A stretch of DNA of 9,304 nucleotides, from contig CAYFLU010000132.1 of the NCBI GenBank assembly GCA_964343975.1, forward strand, positions 1-9,304, written 5' to 3'. Position 1 is the stretch's first letter. The number at the start of each line of letters is the position of its first letter. The position numbers were made by a program, and so were the translations under genes. This document shows, in pieces, positions 1 to 3,563 of the stretch. The notes beneath the pieces were generated by a model. It had not been told where the DNA came from and ran no database searches. It worked only from the letters and a program-made list of their open reading frames with translations. This DNA comes from SCUN01 sp964343975. Its GTDB lineage: Bacteria; Acidobacteriota; Vicinamibacteria; Vicinamibacterales; SCN-69-37.

Positions 1-140
1 GCGCCCATCGGGTCGGCCTGCGGCGCGCTCGCGTGCAGCACCTTCAGGTTCAGCTGGTTGGGCCACCACTCCACATTGGACGATCGGGTGGTCGCGGCGT
101 TGGTCGTCGCAACATGAAACGGGCATTTGCTCTCGCTCAT
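1..140 (-). CDS. katG: Catalase-peroxidase KatG, N-terminal fragment (runs off the left edge)
   Basis: Only the first 46 codons are in the window. The translation starts MSESKCPFHVATT and continues to a VEWWPNQLNLKVLH block and ADPMG, which is the characteristic N-terminus of bifunctional haem catalase-peroxidases (the cytoplasmic enzyme that removes hydrogen peroxide). The catalytic Trp/Arg/His region lies outside the window. The ATG at 140-138 is preceded by a good ribosome binding site (GGAGAAG, 4 bases upstream). The gene is 43 bases downstream of a Fur-family regulator on the same strand, the classic furA-katG arrangement, so cotranscription and peroxide/metal-responsive control are likely. 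Identity is secure from the family-specific start; completeness cannot be judged here. Confidence 0.93.
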   Translation of the reverse strand, partial: MSESKCPFHVATTNAATTRSSNVEWWPNQLNLKVLHASAPQADPMG

Positions 141-144
141 CGGT

Positions 145-151
145 CTTCTCC
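145..151 (-). promoter_or_regulatory. Ribosome binding site of katG
   Basis: On the minus strand GGAGAAG lies 4 bases before the katG ATG inside a purine-rich run (AGGAGAAGA). It supports the chosen start and means katG can be translated independently of the upstream fur gene, whose own start seems to lack a leader. In mycobacterial furA-katG a polypurine stretch at the same place is reported to stabilise the processed katG mRNA; whether that applies here is inference. Confidence 0.7.
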
Positions 152-183
152 TACGGTGTGCTCAATGTTCCAAGGTTGGAGTT

Positions 184-606
184 TCAGGGTCGGGGCCGTG
201 ATTGGCAGGCAGGACAGCGGCCCCAGAAAATGACTTCAGCTTCATCGACCACAAACCCGTGATCGTTCGACGCCGTCAGGCACGGTGCGGCACCAACGGC
301 ACAATCCACATCCACCATCTTCCCGCACTCGCGGCAGATCAGATGATGGTGATTGTCGCCCACGCGCGATTCGAAGCGCGCCACCGACCCGGCCGGCTGA
401 ATGCGGCGGATCAAGCCCTTCTCCGACAGGATGCTCAGCGCGTCGTACACAGCCTGCTGCGAAATCGCGCCCAGGTCCTTCCGCACCACCATCGCCACAT
501 CGTCCGTTGTCGCGTGCGGACGCTTCTCGACGGCGCGCATCACCGCCAACCGCTGGGCGGTTACCTGCAGGCCATGGGCACGAAGGGCGTCGGCGGGATC
601 GATCAC
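184..606 (-). CDS. Fur-family transcriptional regulator (FurA/PerR/CatR-like), upstream of katG
   Basis: 140 residues, normal for Fur proteins. The N-terminal winged helix includes AISQQAVYDALSIL (about 47-60) as recognition helix. A metal-binding hinge follows (GDNHHHLICRECG, His86-His88, with Cys91/Cys94), then a C-terminal Cys131-x-x-Cys134 pair (CPAC), giving the two CxxC pairs of a structural zinc site. The start is GTG at 606-604: it is the only usable start, because an in-frame TAA lies at 618-616 and the next Met is inside the DNA-binding domain. Fur-family members next to katG (FurA of mycobacteria, CatR of Streptomyces) repress their own operon and katG and are relieved by peroxide. 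The location and the operator just upstream support that role. Whether it senses iron or manganese cannot be told from sequence alone, so no symbol is given. Confidence 0.93.
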   Translation of the reverse strand: MIDPADALRAHGLQVTAQRLAVMRAVEKRPHATTDDVAMVVRKDLGAISQQAVYDALSILSEKGLIRRIQPAGSVARFESRVGDNHHHLICRECGKMVDVDCAVGAAPCLTASNDHGFVVDEAEVIFWGRCPACQSRPRP

Positions 607-614
607 TGCCCTCG

Positions 615-657
615 ATTATGGAGAAGGCCTAATTCTGGATCAAGTCTAAACTTGATC
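615..657 (-). promoter_or_regulatory. Promoter and inverted-repeat operator of the fur-katG operon
   Basis: Read on the minus strand, 657-638 is a perfect inverted repeat, GATCAAGT-TTAG-ACTTGATC. Its second half contains TTGATC (643-638), which is a good -35 box exactly 17 bases before CATAAT (620-615), a good -10 box. A start 7-8 bases after the -10 falls at about 608-607, immediately before the GTG start codon of fur, so the mRNA should be nearly leaderless. A Fur-type repressor bound to the repeat would cover the -35. The repeat and spacing are directly visible; binding by the adjacent Fur protein is inference from autoregulated furA-katG operons. Confidence 0.75.
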
Positions 658-660
658 GAC

Positions 661-1050
661 CTACTCGCCGAGCCCCTTCAGCCGCGACCAGTACTGTGTG
701 CGCCAGTACTCCTCGGTGTCGGGGATCAACCACTTGGGCACGCCGCGGTGCGTCGGCACCAACTCGGTGCCGCCCGACACGGTCGGCGCGAGCGTGATGG
801 CAGCCATCGAGAACACGCCCTCCGGAAAATCGCGGCGTCGCCACGCCTGCACGAGCCGCTTCCCCGGCACGAGGTCGACGTTCACCCCCGACACCGCGCC
901 CGCATCTGTGGAAAACGCGCCGCCCACGCGCGGACTGATCACGGCCTTCCGCCCGGTGAGCTTCGACCGCTTCTTCGAATCCGCGAGCACGCCGTACACC
1001 ACCGCCGGCGCCGCCTTCAGCCGCACCCTCTGCTTGATGGTTTTGCACAT
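661..1050 (-). CDS. SRPBCC / AHSA1-like small protein
   Basis: 129 residues from ATG 1050-1048 (MCKTIKQRVRLKAAPAVVYG). The start region is typical of START/SRPBCC fold proteins: a first beta strand (TIKQRVRLKAAP) followed by VVYGVLADSKKRSKLTGRKA. A glycine-rich strand (VGGAFS), the turn LVPGKRLVQAWR, and a C-terminal helix with YWRTQYWSRLKGLGE follow; this is the order seen in AHSA1 (activator of Hsp90 ATPase homologue) domains. The frame extends 25 codons upstream, but that segment is basic and low in family resemblance, so the internal ATG is preferred; no strong ribosome binding site decides it. The family binds hydrophobic ligands in a deep pocket, and no ligand can be inferred. It is the last gene of a short minus-strand run, 46 bases after the GIY-YIG gene, and ends 3 bases from the fur operator. 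Confidence 0.8.
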   Translation of the reverse strand: MCKTIKQRVRLKAAPAVVYGVLADSKKRSKLTGRKAVISPRVGGAFSTDAGAVSGVNVDLVPGKRLVQAWRRRDFPEGVFSMAAITLAPTVSGGTELVPTHRGVPKWLIPDTEEYWRTQYWSRLKGLGE

Positions 1051-1096
1051 GACGAAGCGAGTGTAGCGCGGCAGGCGCCGGGCGGGCGGCTGGGAC

Positions 1097-1360
1097 TCAG
1101 AGCGTCCTGAGCAGCTGGAGATCACCCGCAGCCAGCGCCTCCTTCTTCGCCCGCGTCCACCGCTTCACCTGACGTTCGCGCGCTATTGCGAGTTGGGAGG
1201 TCGAATGCGCCTCGGAGTAGATCAGGACTACCGGACGTCGCATGGCCGTGAAGCTCGCACCTCGTCCCACATTGTGCGTCGCCACCCGGCGTGCGACGTC
1301 GGAGGTTGAGCCCACGTAGATCGAACCGTCTGCACACCGGAGCATGTAGAAGAAGTACAT
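1097..1360 (-). CDS. GIY-YIG nuclease-domain protein (UPF0213/YhbQ-like)
   Basis: 87 residues from ATG 1360-1358. The start MYFFYMLRCADGSIYVGST carries the degenerate GIY...YVG pair that defines the GIY-YIG fold (FYM at 4-6, YVG at 15-17). ARRVATHN (conserved Arg, then His29-Asn30), a GRGASFT block and the C-terminal RERQVKRWTRAKKEAL segment follow, which is the usual pattern of single-domain UPF0213-like proteins. Some members have nuclease activity; the role of the small stand-alone type is poorly defined. There is no extra DNA-binding domain, so it is not a homing endonuclease of the larger type. It sits between the REP-like pair and the SRPBCC gene and may be cotranscribed with the latter. 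GIY-YIG proteins of this size are often near mobile or repeat DNA, but no transfer signature is visible in this gene. Confidence 0.88.
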   Translation of the reverse strand: MYFFYMLRCADGSIYVGSTSDVARRVATHNVGRGASFTAMRRPVVLIYSEAHSTSQLAIARERQVKRWTRAKKEALAAGDLQLLRTL

Positions 1361-1396
1361 GCAGGACGACGACGGCAGAAGTGCGGAAACCGTTCA

Positions 1397-1441
1397 GCCC
1401 TTCGACTCGCGCCGCAAAGGGCACGACCGCTCGCTCAGGGC
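1397..1441 (+). repeat. REP-like palindromic unit A
   Basis: A 45-base unit with complementary ends (GCCC at 1397-1400, GGGC at 1438-1441). They flank the core words TTCGACTCGC and GCTCGCTCA, with a central insert GCCGCAAAGGGCACGACC. The same core words occur in opposite orientation in unit B at 1464-1518. It fills part of the gap between the GIY-YIG gene and ssrA and has no coding potential of note. It resembles the dispersed REP/BIME class of extragenic palindromes; genome-wide copy number cannot be seen from one window. Confidence 0.55.
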
Positions 1442-1463
1442 ATTCTCCATAGAGGATGGCCTG

Positions 1464-1518
1464 CCATGAGCGAAGCCTTCGGCCTGCCGGGAGGCAGGCT
1501 GAAGGCTGAGTCGAATGG
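1464..1518 (-). repeat. REP-like palindromic unit B, inverted relative to unit A
   Basis: Read on the minus strand it begins CCATTCGACTCA and ends TTCGCTCATGG, so it carries the same TTCGACTC / GCTCA core as unit A but in reverse orientation. The two units therefore face each other across a 22-base spacer, as in a BIME. Its interior is a long perfect-looking hairpin (1475-1506). Its end overlaps the last three bases of the ssrA gene (1518-1516). Interpretation as a REP element is from architecture, not from a search. Confidence 0.55.
1475..1506 (-). terminator. Strong hairpin just past the ssrA 3' end (possible terminator)
   Basis: GCCTTC (1475-1480) pairs with GAAGGC (1501-1506), and GCCTGCC (1482-1488) pairs with GGCAGGC (1493-1499). 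One mismatch lies between the two stems, and the loop has 4 bases. On the minus strand it starts 10 bases beyond the mature tmRNA end, where a terminator or 3' processing block would be expected. No T-run follows, so it is not a canonical intrinsic terminator; it may simply be the core of REP-like unit B. The structure is certain, the function is not. Confidence 0.45.
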
Positions 1519-1861
1519 AGGCGGCGGGATTCGAACCCGCGTCCGAAAGGCCTGTCGTCACCAGATCCTACGTGCGTAGGAGGACTTGAAGGTTCGCGCT
1601 CGTCGTGTAAGTCCAACGAAACCGCCGAGCGCTATTCCGGATGAGATCTCGCCCCGACACGCCGGACACCAGCCAGGGCCAGCCTACTGAAATGACATCC
1701 GTTCCCAGCCCGCAGGCTGACTAGGAGGGACGTCGCGGACCCTTAGGCCGCGAGAGCGAGCTGCGTGTTCGCAGTTGCTGGTTTTCCATCGGTTTAACGA
1801 GTCAATGGAGCTCGGCACGCATCCAGCGATCCCTTGCCCCCGTCGAAGCCAAATCGCCCCC
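1516..1861 (-). ncRNA. ssrA: tmRNA (transfer-messenger RNA), one-piece
   Basis: On the minus strand the RNA starts GGGGGCGATTTGGCTTCGACGG (acceptor strand 1861-1855) and ends with a T arm GGGTTCGAATCCC followed by CGCCTCC-A (1523-1516). The two ends pair as a 7-bp acceptor stem with one G-U. About 346 nucleotides is normal for bacterial one-piece tmRNA. CCA is not encoded: the genome continues TTC, so it must be added. The molecule is charged with alanine, enters stalled ribosomes with SmpB and tags the nascent chain for proteolysis. The tag frame ends ...ANTQLALAA-stop at 1743. GC-rich stretches between the tag and the T arm can form the expected pseudoknots, though I did not fold them in full. 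This RNA explains the roughly 600-base stretch without protein genes between 1361 and 1954. Confidence 0.96.
1743..1778 (-). other. tmRNA proteolysis-tag reading frame
   Basis: Within ssrA on the minus strand the frame GCA ACT GCG AAC ACG CAG ... GCC TAA reads ATANTQLALAA and stops at 1745-1743. The C-terminal ALAA is the standard degron recognised by ClpX/ClpA-type proteases. The resume codon is not settled by sequence: GCA at 1778 gives an 11-residue tag directly after an A-rich run (GGAAAACCA), while GCG at 1772 gives a 9-residue ANTQLALAA. I prefer the first because of the preceding A-rich segment, with moderate confidence. Confidence 0.8.
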
Positions 1862-1883
1862 ACAAGGCTGGTCGCCGGTCTTC

Positions 1884-1889
1884 ATTGTA
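1884..1889 (-). promoter_or_regulatory. Likely -10 box of the ssrA promoter
   Basis: The minus-strand hexamer TACAAT (1889-1884) lies 22 bases before the mature tmRNA 5' end. A start about 7 bases downstream would give a leader of roughly 16 nucleotides, to be removed by RNase P as expected for tmRNA. No convincing -35 box is seen at 16-18 bases spacing. Confidence 0.5.
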
Positions 1890-1942
1890 TGACGTGACGC
1901 GCGGCTGTGCCGAATTACCGGAGGGCACAATTTCCCCGGTGG

Positions 1943-1948
1943 TACGAT
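1943..1948 (+). promoter_or_regulatory. -10-like hexamer immediately before the GNAT start
   Basis: TACGAT ends 6 bases before the ATG at 1955, and the bases between are all C. Transcription starting about 7 bases downstream would begin at the start codon itself, so the mRNA would be leaderless. There is no Shine-Dalgarno sequence in front of this ATG, which agrees with that reading. No clear -35 box. Confidence 0.45.
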
Positions 1949-1954
1949 CCCCCC

Positions 1955-2458
1955 ATGCCCCGCGGTGCCTACGTGATTGCTGAAGGCTATCGGCCCGGCA
2001 TCATCGGCCGGATCGTCGCGATGCACGCGGACTACTACGCGCGTGAACACGGCTTCGGCCTGGCCTTCGAGAGCAAAGTGGCGGCGGGACTCGCGGCCTT
2101 CATGCCGCGCGCCGACAAGCCCGGCAACCACATCTGGACCGCGACGGTCGACGGCGACATCGCGGGCTCGATCGCCATCGACAGCGAGGATCTCGGCACC
2201 GGCGACGCGCACCTGCGCTGGTTCATCACCGACGATCGCCTCCGCGGCAGCGGCGCCGGCCGCGACCTGCTCACGCGCGCCGTGCGCTTCTGCGACGAGC
2301 AGAAACTGCCGGCGATCCAGCTCTGGACGTTCGCCGGCCTCGACGCGGCGCGGCACCTCTACGAAAGCCTCGGCTTCACCCTCACCGAAGAATTCAGCGG
2401 CAGCCAGTGGGGCACCACCGTGATCGAACAACGCTTCACGCGCCGGCGCCCGTCCTAG
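1955..2458 (+). CDS. GNAT-family N-acetyltransferase
   Basis: 167 residues from ATG 1955. The acetyl-CoA binding signature of the Gcn5-related fold is visible as WFITDDRLRGSGAGRDLL (about 89-106; the R-x-G-x-G/A loop at 97-102). It is followed by the motif B helix with ARHLYESLGF, the usual Tyr-x-x-x-Gly-Phe end of the domain. The N-terminal part (GIIGRIVAMHADYYAREHGF) resembles GNAT proteins found as stand-alone enzymes or fused to MarR regulators. Substrate cannot be predicted. An upstream in-frame start at 1907 would add 16 poorly conserved residues and would start before the -10-like box, so 1955 is preferred. It is divergent from ssrA and convergent with the toxin-antitoxin operon, with only 6 bases between stop codons. 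Confidence 0.9.
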   Translation: MPRGAYVIAEGYRPGIIGRIVAMHADYYAREHGFGLAFESKVAAGLAAFMPRADKPGNHIWTATVDGDIAGSIAIDSEDLGTGDAHLRWFITDDRLRGSGAGRDLLTRAVRFCDEQKLPAIQLWTFAGLDAARHLYESLGFTLTEEFSGSQWGTTVIEQRFTRRRPS

Positions 2459-2464
2459 ACACGC

Positions 2465-2776
2465 CTAGGCGGCGCGGTGTCGTGGCGTGCCGTCGATCGG
2501 CGCCAAGCTCAACCGGAGCTTGAACGGTCGTAGCAGGCGGTTCAAGGTCGCCTGCGTGGGGTTGTGACGAGGATTGATCGCGCGGTGGACGTTCGAACTC
2601 GCCATCCGGACTTTCGCGGCAAATTCCCGAATGCCCATGGCCCGAATCACTTTCCCGAGCGCCAGTTGAATCGACACGCCTTCGTCGATGGCCGCCATCA
2701 AGAACTCGCGCGCAAACTCCGCATTGCGCAGATCCGCTGCCAATCCCTCATTCCAATCGCGGCTTCGACGCGCCAT
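2465..2776 (-). CDS. HigA-type antitoxin (HTH addiction-module antidote)
   Basis: 103 residues from ATG 2776-2774. The N-terminal part (LRNAEFAREFLMAAIDEG, about 16-33) and LALGKVIRAMGIREFAAKVRMASSNVHRAI (about 38-67) match the antidote family paired with TIGR02683-type killer proteins. The second segment contains a Cro/cI-like helix-turn-helix (about 49-68). The tail is short and basic. The ATG follows the toxin stop by 2 bases and has GGAGGA upstream inside the toxin gene. A GTG at 2782 that overlaps the toxin stop is possible but would leave poor spacing. The protein should bind the toxin and repress the operon at the palindrome upstream of the toxin. Order toxin-then-antitoxin is the HigBA order. 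Confidence 0.85.
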   Translation of the reverse strand: MARRSRDWNEGLAADLRNAEFAREFLMAAIDEGVSIQLALGKVIRAMGIREFAAKVRMASSNVHRAINPRHNPTQATLNRLLRPFKLRLSLAPIDGTPRHRAA

Positions 2777-2778
2777 GT

Positions 2779-3096
2779 TCACTCGTCCTCCAGATATTCA
2801 CGCCAGTAGTCCCGAGCACGCCTGATGTCACGAGCCTGCGTCGCCTTTGTTCCGCCGATGAGCAGCAAGACGATCGTTTGGCCGTCCCGACCGAAATAGA
2901 GGCGGAAACCCGGTCCAAAGTCGAGGCGCAACTCGTGCACACCGCCGCCCACGCTCTTGTGATCACCCAAATTCCCCAGCTCGACCCGCAGGAGCCGCGC
3001 CTGAATCCTGGCCCGGGCCGTTTGATCCACGCCATCGAGCCACTCGCGAAAAGGACTCCGGGCGTGCCGGTCGACGTATTCGCGAATGGTGAGCAT
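2779..3096 (-). CDS. HigB/RelE-superfamily toxin (addiction module killer protein)
   Basis: 105 residues from ATG 3096-3094, beginning MLTIREYVDRHARSPFREWL. The run from LDGVDQTARARIQARLLRVELGNLGDHKSVGGGVHELRLDFGPGFRLYFG to VLLLIGGTKATQARDI and the YWREYL end are diagnostic of the TIGR02683 killer family (PF05973 type), which belongs to the RelE/ParE superfamily. RelE-like members usually cleave mRNA at the ribosome. Conserved basic and aromatic residues of the family are present (Arg in LRLDFG, Arg-x-Tyr-Phe-Gly, Gly-Gly-x-Lys), so the gene looks intact. It is translationally linked to the antitoxin downstream and transcribed from a promoter overlapping the palindrome at 3115-3130. Confidence 0.9.
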   Translation of the reverse strand: MLTIREYVDRHARSPFREWLDGVDQTARARIQARLLRVELGNLGDHKSVGGGVHELRLDFGPGFRLYFGRDGQTIVLLLIGGTKATQARDIRRARDYWREYLEDE

Positions 3097-3113
3097 TCGG
3101 GACCGCCGTCAAC

Positions 3114-3131
3114 ATTATCACATGTGATAAC
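3114..3131. promoter_or_regulatory. Divergent promoter/operator with 16-bp perfect palindrome (TTATCACATGTGATAA)
   Basis: Positions 3115-3130 form a perfect palindrome. On the minus strand GATAAT (3119-3114) can be the -10 of the toxin-antitoxin operon, giving a start near 3107 and a leader of about 11 bases. On the plus strand the mirror copy TGTGATAAC (3123-3131) reads as an extended -10 for the gene at 3144, with a start near 3137. It is the right kind of site for autorepression by the HTH antitoxin. Promoter roles are inferred from position and hexamer match. Confidence 0.6.
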
Positions 3132-3143
3132 TTCAGAAAGTTG

Positions 3144-3563
3144 ATGATCTGCGACGGCCAACTGTTCCAGAGCGACGACGAATTTCTCGATGCATTTCTG
3201 ACGTGCCGGGTGCCGGCCGCGTCATTCGACCATCGCGCACACCTGCGCGTGGCGTGGATCCTCCTGCAGCGCTATCCGATCGACGACGCGGTGACGAGCA
3301 CGTGCGAGGGGATCGCACGCCTCGCCGCGCACCTCGGCGCGACAAAGAAATTCCACTACACGCTCACGGCCGCGCTCGTGCGCGTGATGGCCGCCGCCGG
3401 CGCCACCGACCGCACGCGCGCGTTCGATGCGTTTCTCCTGGCCAACGCGCCGCTCGTCGAGAATGCCCGCGCGGTGATCGCGTGGTACTACTCGACGGAG
3501 CGACTCGCCACGGTCGACGCGCGCACCGGCTTCATCGAGCCGGACCTCGCGCCCCTGCCCTAG
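3144..3563 (+). CDS. Uncharacterised protein with conserved His motifs
   Basis: 139 residues from ATG 3144; TTG at 3141 is an alternative. I recognise it only as one of a family of uncharacterised bacterial proteins whose members share the blocks seen here. These are SFDHRAHLRVAWILL (His30 and His33), KFHYTLTAAL (His71), WYYSTERL (about 114-121) and a C-terminal EPDLAPLP. The three histidines and neighbouring acidic residues could bind a metal, but this is a guess from conservation-like spacing. There is no signal peptide or membrane segment, and the predicted fold is mostly helical. It is divergent from the HigBA operon, sharing its palindromic promoter region. It is convergent with the acyltransferase, the two stop codons overlapping in CTAG at 3560-3563. 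Confidence 0.8.
   Translation: MICDGQLFQSDDEFLDAFLTCRVPAASFDHRAHLRVAWILLQRYPIDDAVTSTCEGIARLAAHLGATKKFHYTLTAALVRVMAAAGATDRTRAFDAFLLANAPLVENARAVIAWYYSTERLATVDARTGFIEPDLAPLP

Noticed and set aside
202..1110. 302-codon plus-strand open frame over the fur and SRPBCC genes
   Set aside because: Arg/His/Pro-rich shadow of two recognised minus-strand genes, and it would run through the fur operator.
1397..1518. CRISPR-like repeat pair
   Set aside because: Only two units, in opposite orientation, with internal hairpins and no spacer series or cas genes; it fits REP-like elements instead.
1516..1545. A tRNA 3' half (T arm plus acceptor) on the minus strand, at first suggesting a tRNA gene
   Set aside because: There is no tRNA anticodon arm at tRNA distance; the matching acceptor 5' strand is 346 bases away with the tmRNA GGGGGCGATT start, so it belongs to ssrA.
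1122..1616. 164-codon minus-strand frame across the REP-like units, ssrA end and GIY-YIG gene
   Set aside because: It crosses the tmRNA 3' end and two hairpin repeats, has no motifs, and the GIY-YIG frame is clearly the coding one.
1802..2431. 209-codon minus-strand frame opposite the GNAT gene and into ssrA
   Set aside because: Ala/Val/Arg/Glu-rich antisense shadow; GNAT motifs are on the plus strand and ssrA occupies the other end.
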